NCBI RefSeq assembly: GCF_022539505.1
Contig: NC_061514.1
Span: 340,550,644 to 340,614,643, forward strand
From: Lolium rigidum
Taxonomy: Eukaryota > Streptophyta > Magnoliopsida > Poales > Poaceae
DNA length: 64,000 bases
Direction of reading: 5' to 3'
Below the pieces are notes generated by a model, which was not told where the DNA came from, made no database searches, and was given only the letters and a program-made list of their open reading frames with translations. The position numbers and the translations under genes were made by a program. Positions 1 through 11,220 of the stretch are shown here, one piece after another; within the stretch, counting starts at the first letter, position 1; every line of letters begins with the position of its first letter.

Positions 1-843
1 AATGATAATGCTTCACATGTTGCTACACCCCCTACTATCAATGGTAAAATAATTGGTGTTGGCAATGTTTCTACTCCTAGTGCAAAGCGTGCAAAACTGC
101 CTGAAACTGCTGAAATTGCTAAAACTGCTGAAACTGTTTGTGATAAAACTGCTGAAATTTTTCAAAATATTGGGGACAATGATCCCATTGCTGTAAATCA
201 TAATGGTTTAGATTTTGATGATTGTCACATCTCTGAAGTTATAAAGTTCTTACAAAAACTTGCTAAAAGTCCCAACGTTAGTGCTATAAATTTGGCCTTT
301 ACAAAACATATTACAAATGCTCTCATAAAAGCTAGAGAAGAGAAATGAAAACTTGAAACTTCTATTCCTAGGAAGTTAGAGGATGGTTGGGAGCCCATCA
401 TTAAGATGAGGGTCAATGATTTTGATTGTAATGCTTTATGTGATCTTGGTGCAAGTATTTCTGTTATGCCTAAGAAAATTTATGATATGCTTGACTTGCC
501 ACCATTAAAAAACTGTTATTTGGATGTTAATCTTGCTGATCATTCTATAAAGAAACCTTTGGGGAGGATTGATAATGTTCGCATTATGGTTAACAATAAC
601 CTTGTCCCCGTTGATTTTGTTGTCTTGGATATTGAATGCAATGCATCTTGTCCCATTATATTGGGAAGACCTTTTCTTTGAACTGTTGGTGCTACCATTG
701 ATATGAAGGAAGGTAATATTAAGTATCAATTTCCTCTTAAGAAAGGTATGGAACACTTCCCTAGAAAGAGAATGAAGTTACCTTATGATTCTATTATTAT
801 AACAAATTATGATGTTGATGCTTCATCTCTCGATAATACTTGA
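1..843 (+). pseudogene. gag-protease C-terminal part, element A, with two nonsense codons
   Basis: Reading frame 1 runs from the window start to TGA at 841-843 and matches the last 280 codons of the intact ORF at 48960-51083. The retroviral-type aspartic protease lies at about 406-760: motif CDLGASISVMP, then the flap/hydrophobic stretch and the ILGRPFL motif. Two in-frame stops break it: TGA at 346-348, where the intact copy has CTA (Leu), and TGA at 679-681, where the intact copy has CGA (Arg). The second is a C-to-T change at a CpG, typical of methylated silent repeats. The active-site tripeptide is D-L-G as in Athila-type proteases. Confidence 0.85.
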
Positions 844-3463
844 TTCACACTTTCTGCGCCTAGCTGAAAGGCGTTAAAGAAAAGAGCTTATGGGAGACAA
901 CCCATTATTTTACTTCTGCACTTTTGTTTTATATTTGAGTCTTGGAAGTTGTTACTAATGTAGCAAACTCTCCTTATCTTTATTTTATTGCATTGTTGTA
1001 CCAAGTAAAGTCTTTGATAGTAAAGTCAATACTAGATTTAGATTACTGCGCAGAAACAGATTTCTTACTGTCACGAAATTGAGCCGCCCCTTCTGTAGGT
1101 AATTTATAAAAATCTGCCAATTTACGTGTGTGATCCTCAGATATGTACGCAACTTTCATTCAATTTGAGCATTTTCATCTGAGCAAGTTAAGTGCCCCAG
1201 AAAAATTCGTCTTTACGGACTATTCTGTTTTGACAGATTCTGCCTTTTATTTCGCATTGCCTGTTTTGCTATGTTTGATGGATTTCTTTGTTCCATTAAC
1301 TTTCAGTAGCTTTGTGCAATGTCCAGAAGTGTTAAGAATGATTATGTCACCTCTGAATATATGAATTTTCAAATTATGCACTAACCCTCTAATGAGTTTG
1401 TTTTGAGTTTGGTGCGGAGGAAGTTTTCAAGGGTCAAGAGAGGAGGATGATACAGTATGATCAAGAAGAGTGAAAAGTCTAAGCTTGGGGATGCCCCCGT
1501 GGTTCATCCCTTCCTATTTTAAGAAGACTCAAGCATCTAAGCTTGGGGATGCCCAAGGCATCCCTTCTTCATCGACAACTTATCAGGTCACCTCTAGTGA
1601 AACTATATTTTTATTCCGCCACATCTTATGTGCTTTACTTGGAGCGTCTGTGTGTTTTTATTTTTGTTTTTGTTTGAATAAAATCGGATCCTAGCATTCC
1701 TTGTTTGGGAGAGAGACACGCTCCGCTGTTGCATATGAACACATATGTTCTTAGCTTTACTTTTAATGTTCATGGCGAAGGTTGAAACTCGCTTCGTTCA
1801 TTGTTATATGGTTGGAAACAGAAAATGCTTCATGTGGAAATTGGTATAATGTCTTGAATAATTTGATACTTGGCAATTTTTGTGCTCATATAGATCATGT
1901 TTAAGCTCTTGCATCATGTACTTTGCACCTATTAATGAAGAACTACATAGAGCTTGTTAAAATTTGGTTTGCATGATTGGTCTCTCTAGAGTCTAGATAT
2001 TTTCTGGTTAAGGTGTTTGAACAAAAAGGAGACAGCGTAGAGTCTTATAATGCTTGCAATATGTTCTTATGTAAGTTTTGCTGTACCGTTTTATACTTGA
2101 GTTTGCTTCAAACAACCTTGCTAGCCTAGCCTTGTATTGAGAGGAATTCTTCTCGTGCATCCAAATCTTTGAGCCAAAAACTATGCAATTTGTGTCCACC
2201 ATACCTACCCACTACATGGTATTTCTCTGCCATTCCAAAGTAAATTACTTGAGTGCTACCTTTAAAAATTCTATCCTTTGTCTTTGCAATATATAGCTCA
2301 TGGGAAAATAGCCTTAAAAACTATTGTGGTAAAGAATATGTAGCTTATGTGTCTTATTTCTTATAAGTTGCTTGTTGAGCGGTAACCATGTTTACGGGGA
2401 CGCCATCAACTATTACACCTTTGTTGAATATCATGTGAGTTGCTATGCATGTTCGTCTTGTCTGAAGTAAGGGTGATTTATCATGATCAAATGGTTTGAG
2501 TATGCATATTTGTTAGAGAAGAACATTGGGCCGCTAACGAAAGCCATGAATCATGGTGGAAGTTTCAGTTTGGACAATTAATCCTCAATCTCTTATGATA
2601 ATATTATCTGTTGTTGAATGCTTATGCATTAAAGAGGAGTCCATTATCTGTTGTCCATGTTGTCCCGGTATGGATGTCTAAGTTGAGAATAATCAAAAAC
2701 GAGAAATCAAATGCGATCTTTCTCCTTAGACCTTTGTACATGCGACATAGAGGTACCCCTTTGTGACACTTGGTTGAAACATGTGTTATGCAATGATAAT
2801 CCATGTAAATCCAAGCTAATTAGGACAAGGTGCGAGCACTATTGGTAATCTATGCATGAGGCTTGCAACTTATAAGATGTCTTATACATAACACATATGA
2901 TTTATTACTACCGTTGACAAAATTGTTTCTATGTTTTCAAAATGAAAAGCTCTAGCACAAAAATAGTAATCCATGCTTCCCTCTACGAAGGGCCATTCTT
3001 CTACTTTATGTTGAGTCAGTTTACCTACTTCTTTCTATCTTAGAAGCAAACACTTGTGTGAACTGTGTGCATTGATTCTTACATGTTTACCTATTGCAGT
3101 TGTTATATTGCTTTGTGTTGACAATTATCCATGAGATATACATGTTGAAGTTGAAAGCAACTGCTGAAACTTATATCTTCCTTTGTGTTGCTTCAAAACT
3201 CTCTACTAAGAATTTATTGCTTTATGAGTTAACTCTTATGCAAGTCTTATTGATGCTTGTCTTGAAAGTATTATTCATGAAAAGTCTTTGCTATATGATT
3301 CAATTGTTTATTCATTGTCTTTACCATTGCTTCGAATCGCTGCATTCATCTCATATGCTTTACAATAGTATTGATCAAGATTATGATAGTTTGTCACTTC
3401 AGAAATTATCTTTGTTATCGTTTACCTATTCGAGGGCGAGTAGGAACTAAGCTTGGGGATGCT
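844..3463 (+). other. non-coding internal region of element A in place of pol
   Basis: About 2.6 kb between the gag-protease stop and the 3' LTR, AT-rich, aligning by eye with 51084-53653 and 5352-7598. No pol domain is visible in any frame. Three copies of the polypurine-like motif AAGCTTGGGGATGC lie at 1481-1494, 1539-1552 and 3449-3462; the last ends one base before the LTR and is the likely polypurine tract. Short ORFs such as 1143-1364 recur in element E but differ mostly by amino-acid-changing substitutions, so they are probably not coding. Confidence 0.75.
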
Positions 3464-5068
3464 TGATACGTCTCAAACGTATCTATAATTTCTTATGTTC
3501 CATGCTACTTTTATGATGATACTCACATGTTTTATACACACTTTATGTCATTATTATGGATTTTCCGGCACTAACCTATTGACGAGATGCCGAAGAGCCA
3601 GTTGTTGTTTTCTGCTGTTTTTGGTTTCAGAAATCCTACAAAGGAAATATTCTCGGAATCGGACGAAATCAATGCCCAGGGTCTTATTTTTCCACGAAGC
3701 TTCCAGAAGACCGAAGGGATTACGAAGTGGGGCGACGGGGCGCCGACACCACAGGGCCGCGCGGCCTGGGTGGGGCCCGCGTCGCCCTATGGTGTGGGGC
3801 CCCCGCGCCGCTTCTAGCGCTGCCCTTCCGCCTACTTATAGCCTTCGTCGCGAAAACCCCAGTACCGAGAGCCACGATACGGAAAACCTTCCAGAGACGC
3901 CGCCACCGCCAATCCCATCTCGGGGGATTCAGGAGATCGCCTCCGGCACCCTGCCGGAGAGGGGAATCATCTCCCGGAGGACTCTTCATCGCCATGATCG
4001 CCTCCGGATTGATGTGTGAGTAGTTCACCCCTGGACTATGGGTCCATAGCGGTAGCTAGATGGTTGTCTTCTCCTCATTGTGCTATCATGTTAGATCTTG
4101 TGAGCTGCCTATCATGATCAAGATCATCTATTTGTAATGCTACATGTTGTGTTTGTTGGGATCCGATGAATATGGAATACTATGTCAAGTTGATTATCAA
4201 TCTATCATATATGTGTTGTTTATGTTCTTGCATGCTCTCCGTTGCTAGTAGAGGCTCGGCCAAGTTGATACTTGTGACTCCAAGAGGGAGTATTTATGCT
4301 CGATAGTAGGTTCATGCCTCCATTGAATGCAGGACGAGTGACGGAAAGTTCTAAGGTTGTGGATGTGCTTGTTGCCACTAGGGATAAAACATCAATGCTT
4401 TGTCTAAGGATATTTGTGTTGATTACATTACGCACCATACTTAATGCAATTGTCTGTTGTTTGCAACTTAATACTTGGAAGGGGTTCGGATGATAACTCT
4501 GAAGGTGGACTTTTTAGGCATAGATGCATGCTTGGATAGCGGTCTATGTACTTTGTCGTAATGCCCTGATTAAATCTCATAGTAGTCATCGTGATATCTA
4601 TGTGCATTGTTATGCCCTCTCTATTTGTCAATTTCCCAACTGTAATTTGTTCACCCAACATGCCATTTATCTTATGGGAGAGACACCACTAATGAACTGT
4701 GGACCCCGGTCCATTCTTTACATCCGAAATACAATCTACTGCAAACTCTGTTATTTACTGTTCTTCGCAAACAAACATCATCTTCCACACTATACATTTA
4801 ATCCTTTGTTTACGACAAGCCGGTGAGATTGACAACCTCAACTGTTACGTTGGGGCAAAGTACTTTGATTGTGTTGTGCAGGTTCCACGTTGGCGCCGAG
4901 AATCCCTGGTGTTGCGCCGCACTACACTCCGCCACCAACAACCTTCACGTGTTCCTTGACTCCTACTGGTTCGATAACCTTGGTTTCTTACTGAGGGAAA
5001 ACTTGCTGCTGTACGCATCACACCTTCCTCTTGGGGTTCCCAACGGACGTGTTTCTTGCACGCCATCA
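3464..5068 (+). repeat. 3' LTR of element A
   Basis: Starts TGATACGTCTC and ends ACGCCATCA, 1605 bp, colinear with the LTR pair of element E. It contains a GC-rich U3 with a TATA-like CTTATAG near 3835 and the conserved block TTGGCGCCGAGAATCCC near 4890. Long ORFs in it (for example 3495-4019) recur in several copies but overlap in three frames and have no known domain. Confidence 0.88.
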
Positions 5069-5320
5069 ATGGGTCCCGAGGAAACATTTTCCGAGGGTGA
5101 TGAAAAGGGAGATATGGAGGATGTAATTGGGGGTAAGCTGGTGCACCTGAATCCCATAAACAAATAGAAGTCCACGCAGATCATGGACAGGGGTGGAGAG
5201 ACCGCGGATAAGATGGTCAATGAAGGTTACACGGTATCCGATTCGAGGATTTGGAGCGCTCTCGTCGCCGGGGAAGATGAGGGAGTCCTCCTTCTGCGCC
5301 AGGCCAAGCTTCTTGAGGCC
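5069..5320 (-). pseudogene. Transposase_28-type (putative gypsy-type) ORF fragment, middle part
   Basis: Read on the minus strand this piece encodes part of the domain seen at 31325-31621: FIDHLIRGLS, then LRGLLFVYGIQ, then LTPNYILHISLFITLG and a terminal CFLGT. It continues directly from 9205-9318 when element B and one copy of its AGGCC duplication are removed. This domain (Pfam 'Transposase_28, putative gypsy type transposon') is common in antisense ORFs of Tat-type gypsy elements of grasses. The fragment ends where element A is inserted, so the rest of the ORF should lie left of the window. Confidence 0.75.
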
Positions 5321-7598
5321 TGATACGTCTCAAACGTATCTATAATTTCTTTGTTATGTTAGATGGATTTCTTTGTTCCATTAACAGATTCTGCCTTTTA
5401 TTTCGCATTGCCTGTTTTGCTATGTTAGATGGATTTCTTTGTTCCATTAACTTTCAGTAGCTTTGTGCAATGTCCAGAAGTGTTAAGAATGATTATGTCA
5501 CCTCTGAATATATGAATTATGCACCGACCCTCTAATGAGTTTGTTTCGAGTTTGGTGTGGAGGAAGTTTTCAAGGGTCAAGAGAGGAGGATGATACAATA
5601 TGATCAAGAAGAGTGAAAAGTCAAAGCTTGGGGATGCCCCCGTGGTTCATCCCTGCATATTTTAAGAAGACTCAAGCGTCTAAGCTTGGGGATGCCCAAG
5701 GCATCCCTTCTTCATCGACAACTTATCAGGTTCCTCTAATGAAACTATATTTTTATTCCGTCACATCTTATGTGCTTTACTTGGAGCGTCTGTTTGTTTT
5801 TGTTTTTGTTTTTGTTTGAATAAATCGGATCCTAGCATTCTTTGTTTGGGAGAGAGACACGCTCCGCTGTTTCGTATGAACACATATGTTCTTAGCTTTA
5901 TCTTTAATGTTCATTGCGAAAGTTGGACTATTTCATTCATTGTTATATGGTTGGAAACGGAAAATGCCGCATGTGGTAAATGGTTTAATGTCTTGAATAA
6001 TGTGATACTTGGCAATTGTTGTGCTCATATAGATCTTGTTTAAGCTCTTTCATCATGTACCTTGTACTCATTAATGAATAACTACATAGAGCTTGTTAAA
6101 ATTTGGTTTGCATGATTGGTCTCTCTAGAGTCTAGATATTTTCTGGTTGAGGTGTTTGAACAAAAAGGAGACAATATAAAGTCTTATAATAGTTACAATA
6201 TGTTTATATGTGAGCTTTGCTGCACCTTTTATACTTGAGTTTGCTTCAAACAACCTTGCTAGCCTAGCCTTGTATTGAGAGGAATTCTTCTCGTGCATCC
6301 AAATCCTTGAGCCAAATACTATGCCATTTGTGTCCACCATACCTACCTACCACATGGTATTTCTCTGCCATTCCAAAGTAAATTACTTGAGTGATACCTT
6401 TAAAATTTCCATTCTCTACCTTTACAATATATAGCTCATGGGACAAAATAGCTTTAAAAACTATCGTGGTGAAGAATATGTACTTATGTGTCTTATTTCT
6501 TAATAAGTTGCTTGTTGAGCGGTAACCATGTTTTCTGGGGACGCCATCAACTCGTTTACCTTTGTTGAATATCATGTGAGTTGCTATGCATGTTCGTCTT
6601 GTCTGAAGTAAGGGCGGTTCTCACAATCAAATGGTTTGAGTATGCATACTGTTAGAGAAGAACATTGGGCCGCTAACTAAAGCCATGATTCATGGTGGAA
6701 GTTTCAGTTTGGATAATTAATCCTCAATCTCTTATGAGAATAATTAACTGTTGTCGAATGCTTATGCATTAAAGAGGAGTCCATTATCTGTTGTCTATGT
6801 TGTCCCGGTATGGATGAATAAGTTGAGAATAATGAAAAGCGAGAAATCCAATGCGAGCTTTCTCCTTAGACCTTTGTACAGGCGGCATAGAGGTACCCCT
6901 TTGTGACACTTGGTTGAAACATATGCTATGCAATGATAATCCGTGTTAACCCAAGCTAATTAGGACAAGGTGCGAGCACTATTAGTATACTATGCATGAG
7001 GCTTGCAACTTATAAGATGTCTTATACATAACTCATATGCTTTATTACTACCGTTGACAAAATTGTTTCTTGTTTTCAAAATGAAAAGCTCTAGCACAAA
7101 TATAGTAATCAATGCTTCCCTCTGCGAAGGGCCTATCTTTTACTTTATTGTTGAGTCAGTTTGCCTATTCTTTCTATCTTAGAAGCAAACACTTGTATCA
7201 ACTGTGTGCATTGATTCTTACATGTTTACTTATTGCACTTGTTATATTGCTTTATGTTGACAATTATCCATGAGATATACATGTTGAAGTTGAAAGCAAC
7301 CGCTGAAACTTTATCTTCCTTTATGTTGCTTCAGTGCCTTTACTTTGAATTTATTGCTTTATGAGTAACTCTTATGCAAGTCTTATTGATGCTTGTCTTG
7401 AAAGTATTATTCATGAAAAGTCTTTGCTATATGATTCATTAGTTTACTCATTATCTTCATCATTGCTTCGAATCGCTGCATTCATCTCATATGCTTTACA
7501 ATAGTATGATCAAGATTATGATAGCATGTCACTTCAGAAATTATCTTTGTTACTGTTTACCTACTCGAGGGCGAGTAGGAACTAAGCTTGGGGATGCT

Positions 7599-9199
7599 TG
7601 ATACGTCCCAAACGTATCTATAATTTCTTATGTTCCATGCTACTTTTATGATGATACTCACATGTTTTATACACATTATATGTCATTATTATGCATTTTC
7701 CGGCACTAACCTATTAACAAGATGCCGAAGCGCCAGTTCCTGTTTTCTGCTGTTTTTGGTTTCAGAAATCCTACACAGGAAATATTCTCGGAATTGGACG
7801 AAACAAAAGCCCACGGACTTATTTTCCACGGAGCCTTCCAGAACACCGAAGAGGAGACGGAGAGGGGGCACGAGGCGGCCACACCATAGGGGGGTGCGGC
7901 ACCACCCCTGGCCGCGCCGCCTTATGGGGTGGGCCCCTCGAGCGTCCCCGACTCTGCCCCTTCGCCTATATAATCTCTCCGTCGCGAAAACCCTAGTACC
8001 GAGAGCCACGATAGGAGAAAACATACTGAGACTCCGCCGCCGTCAACCTCATCTCGGGAGGTTCTGAAGATCGCCTCCGGCACCCTGACGGAGAGGGGAA
8101 TCATCACCGGAGGGCTCTACATCACCATGCCCGCCTCCGGACTGATGCGTGAGTAGTTCATCCTTGGACTATGGGTCCATAGCAATAGCTAGATGGTTGT
8201 CTTCTCCTCTTGTGCTATCATGTTTAGATCTTGTGAGCTGCCTATCATGATCAATATCATCTATTTGTAATGCTACATGTTGTGTTTGTTGGGATCCGAT
8301 GAATATGGAATACTATGTCAAGTTGATTATTGATCTATCATATATGTGTTGTTTATGATCTTGCATGCTCTCCGTTGCTAGTAGAGGCTCGGCCAAGTTG
8401 ATACTTGTAACTCCAAGAGGGTGTATTTATGCTCGATAGTGGGTTCATGCCTCCATTGAATGCAGGGACGGTGACGAGAAAGTTCTAAGGTTGTGGATGT
8501 GCTTGTTGCCACTAGGGATAAAACATCAATGCTTTGTCTAAGGATATTTGTATTGTTTACATTACACACGGTACTTAATGCAATTGTCTGTTGTTTCAAC
8601 TTAATACTGGAAGGGGTGCGGATGCTAACCCGAAGGTGGACTTTTTAGGCATAGATGCATGCTGGATAGCGGTCTATGTTCTTTGTCGTAATGCCCTAAG
8701 TAAATCTCATAGTAGCCATCATGATATGTATGCGCATTGTTATGCCCTCTCTATTTGTCAATTGCCCAATTGTAATTTGTTCACCAACATGCTATTTATC
8801 TTATTGGAGAGACACCACTAGTGAACTGTGGACCCCGGTCCATTCTTTTACATCTGAAATACAAACTACTGCAATCACTGTTCTCTGTTGTTCTTTGCAA
8901 ACAAACATCATTCTCCACACCATACGTTTAATCCTTTGTTTACAGCAAGCCGGTGAGATTGACAACCTCATCTGTTAAGTTGGGGCAAAGTATTTTGATT
9001 GTGTTGTGCAGGTTCCACGTTGGCGCCGGAATCCCTGGTGTTGCGCCGCACTACACTCCTTCACCAACAACCTTCACGTGGCCTTCATCTCCTACTGGTT
9101 CGATAAACTTGGTTTCTTACTGAGGGAAAACTTGCTGCTGTACGCATCACACCTTCCTCTTGGGGTTCCCAACGGACGTGTGCTTTACCATCACAAGCA
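7599..9199 (+). repeat. 3' LTR of element B
   Basis: Begins TGATACGTCCC and ends CAAGCA just before the AGGCC duplication, 1601 bp. It shares variant positions with the LTR of element D (62100-63701), such as AACAAGATGCCGAAGCGCC, and has a TATATAA box, unlike the A/E type. Confidence 0.85.
7967..7973 (+). promoter_or_regulatory. TATA box of element B LTR
   Basis: TATATAA lies downstream of a GC-rich U3 and upstream of the CGCGAAAACCCTAG block. The same box is at 62468-62474 in element D. It is the likely core promoter of this LTR subfamily. Confidence 0.5.
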
Positions 9200-9204
9200 A
9201 GGCC

Positions 9205-9318
9205 CCTCTTGTCCTGGTTGGAGAGCTTCGATCTCTCCCATCCGGAGATCTCCACATCCTCCATAGCAGTAGGGTTTTTTGGAGCAGAGTGTTTTGCTAG
9301 CCTTGTGCACGGAGGCAT
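9205..9318 (-). pseudogene. Transposase_28-type ORF fragment, N-terminal part
   Basis: The ATG at 9316-9318 (minus) opens a frame containing ISGWERSKLSNQDKRGL, matching the WERSKISAQD start of the antisense ORF at 31296. The frame is cut after RGL by element B and resumes at 5320 with KKLG. It is the 5' end of the same broken ORF as 5069-5320. The upstream ATG at 9358-9360 would add 14 residues; the choice cannot be settled. Confidence 0.72.
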
Positions 9319-9560
9319 GAAGCGAGCTTTGGCGGAAAAGGAGAGTGCTTGGCGGCGCAAGGGAGCAGAGCTTGAGGATGGTAATGGCGAAGGAGAGAGA
9401 GAGGAGATTTGAACGGCGCAGCCAAGGGGAAAGAATGAGGAAGAAGATGCTTTATAGGAAAGGATTGATTCATCGCACCGTTAGATGGAAAGGAAATGGA
9501 TCAAAAGCAGAATACATATTTCAAGGCGCACCTTTCAAGGCGCCGGATTTGGTACACGCT
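9319..9560 (-). other. leader/promoter-like stretch upstream of the Transposase_28 fragment
   Basis: Read on the minus strand this carries a TATAAAG box (about 9450-9456), a pyrimidine-rich leader and then the ORF start. That mirrors the stretch before 31296 in the complete Tat element, which has a TATTTAAGG box near 31115 and a similar CT-rich leader. No other feature seen. Confidence 0.4.
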
Positions 9561-10745
9561 ATCGTCCTCTGGCGCGCCTTTCAAGGCGTGTACGTAGCGG
9601 GTGTTCCTGCTGTCGCTGCACTGACTCGCGTCCTGCAGCACCACGCCCTCGAGAGGCGGCATCGCTACACACGGCACCTTCGCCGTCCCACGCGCACCGA
9701 CATTCCAGGCTACTACTACGCCACCCCATCGACGCGGGTTGCCACCGTCAGCGCAAGGTCTGCGACATGTCATCGGGTTCTTCCTCGCCTACTTCGAGTA
9801 CCGCTGCCGCACCGCCACAGGTAACCTGCATGACCACTTCTTGTCGTCGTAGGCCGCGCCGACCACCTCTACAATCCAGGCGTCCAGCACGCCCACCGCT
9901 GGTTTCGCCACCTTCTACGTCTCCGTCCACCACGACCTCGTCACCAGCGTCGTCTTCTCGTCCCCGACTACTTCGTTTACTCCAGCAGCCGCGGACTGCA
10001 TCGGCACCTCTCCCTCTTCACCGCTCTGAGTCTCGCCACCGCTCTGGAGGCCTACTCTGTTGTTCCCCCTGACACCAGCGCATGGTCCATGATGGTCCCT
10101 GCCCTCGTACACCCGGTATTGGCAACACCGGTACGTGCCTTCTTCCCTGACGCGTCCTCGGGCCTGGCAAGATCGGATCGGCGCCTCGTCCTCATAGGCT
10201 TCGACAACGTCGTCCTCGGCATCGACTCTTCTAGGACTGTCTCGACCGCGTCGCCGATTTCGTCTTTACGTACTCGGTTCTGGCAAAACCAGAGTATGCC
10301 TTCGTCCCCGACATGCGCCTAGTTCTGGAAAAACTAGGGGAGCACCTCGTCCTCGATGGCTTCGACTACATCGATTTCGACTGCATCGACTTCGTCATCG
10401 ACACCCACTTCGACGACTGCCTCGACGCGTCTCCGTCACTCTTCTTGCGCACTATGCACTTGCGGGTTCATGAGCGGCTACCTCGACACCGGCACCCGAC
10501 CACGACATCGACCACGGCATCCCCTCGCGCGGCTACCCTGACCACGGGTGCAGCACCCACGCTCTCGGCTACCTCGACAATGGCACAAAGGGCTATCACC
10601 TTGCATGAGCACCTAGACTTCTTCTAGGTCGACCATGACTGCGGGGGAGTGTCAGCCCGCTGGTTCGTACCTCCGGCTTCTCTTCAGTCTGACCGTCTGC
10701 GACGCTACTGTTGTTCACGTTACTACTGCTACGACTACGGCGGAG
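9561..10745 (+). other. unclassified GC-rich retroelement-like tract
   Basis: About 1.2 kb rich in CGAC/TCG triplets and without a recognised domain in any frame; the longest frames (9485-10072, 10313-10627) give Ser/Thr/Arg/Pro-rich low-complexity translations. It ends in a purine-rich stretch (GGCGGAG) directly before a TG-starting repeat at 10746, the arrangement expected at the 3' end of an LTR element. No 5' LTR copy was found, so it would be 5'-truncated. Confidence 0.4.
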
Positions 10746-10925
10746 TGTTAGAGATATATTTGTTATAGGTATATTAGGTAGTCTAGGGTTTGTAATCTCT
10801 ATCTACCATATCTCTAGAAGAGCTACCTTAGATTCCAAGTCTTGTACCCTATATAATCGCTCCAAGAGGCTCAATACAACATCCACCGTATTCCTCCAAT
10901 CTCTCTCCCTATCTATCGTTCTACA
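10746..10925 (+). repeat. short 3' LTR-like sequence, 180 bp
   Basis: Starts TGTTAGAGATATATT and ends TCTACA, with CCTATATAATC as a TATA-like element near 10850 and a purine tract just upstream. Size and layout suit a Copia-like or TRIM-like LTR. It is assigned from one copy only, so boundaries are tentative. Confidence 0.45.
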
Positions 10926-11220
10926 GTGACCACTGCATCACATCCATGCATAAATAAAAAAAATAAGAAAACACAATTCATTGATTATGATAAAAAATAT
11001 ACAAAACCGTACCGACCGCCGAAATATTGAAACAAAAGGTATGTATTTTAAGTGGAGGTAAAGACTAGATGAAATATAAAACAACACCTTAATATGATTA
11101 AACCCACGCAAAACTACAGGCAAAGACACGTTCACGCCAGTACATGTTGCTAGTCTGATGAAATATCTGAATTATTAGTTACACGCAAATACATGTTGCT
11201 GGGAAGATGAAATATCTTAA
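10926..11220. other. 3' flank of the CYP51H gene
   Basis: AT-rich sequence between the LTR-like end and the P450 stop codon; it should contain the 3' UTR of the minus-strand gene. No further feature seen. Confidence 0.4.

Larger units (their letters stand above)
1..5068 (+). mobile_element. Athila-like Ty3/gypsy element A, 3' part (5' end outside window)
   Basis: The window opens inside the gag-protease ORF of this element, continues through a long non-coding tract and ends with a 1.6-kb 3' LTR (3464-5068). Its order and sequence follow the complete element at 47094-55262 closely. No reverse transcriptase, RNase H or integrase lies between the protease and the LTR, so this copy carries gag-protease only. 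The 5 bases after the LTR (ATGGG, 5069-5073) would be the target duplication; the left copy is off the window. It sits in a minus-strand Transposase_28-type ORF fragment. The Athila clade is inferred from the tRNA-Asp primer site and protease style of the sister copies. Confidence 0.85.
5321..9199 (+). mobile_element. Athila-like element B, internally deleted, with target duplication AGGCC
   Basis: The element starts with TGATACGTCTC at 5321 and ends with the 3' LTR at 9199; AGGCC flanks it at 5316-5320 and 9200-9204. Only about 30 bp of the 5' LTR remain before the sequence jumps into the 3' non-coding internal region, so nearly the whole 5' LTR, the primer site and gag are gone. At the junction a segment of about 66 bp (from about 5356) is partly repeated at about 5422. 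Polypurine-like AAGCTTGGGGATGC copies lie at 5624-5637, 5682-5695 and 7584-7597. Removing the element and one AGGCC restores continuity of the host minus-strand ORF. Confidence 0.88.

Noticed and set aside
1143..1364. 73-codon ORF conserved in elements A and E (51383-51604), possible env relic
   Set aside because: The two copies differ mainly at residues rather than silent sites, there is no signal or membrane pattern beyond chance, and element B shows the same DNA rearranged; treated as non-coding.
3495..4019. Overlapping ORFs of 76-174 codons in the LTRs (also 7630, 47125, 53685, 62192)
   Set aside because: Three frames are open at once because of GC-rich U3 sequence, with no domain; they recur only because the LTRs recur.
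9485..10072. 195-codon plus-strand ORF
   Set aside because: Low-complexity Ser/Thr/Arg/Pro translation with competing frames; no domain and no clear start context.
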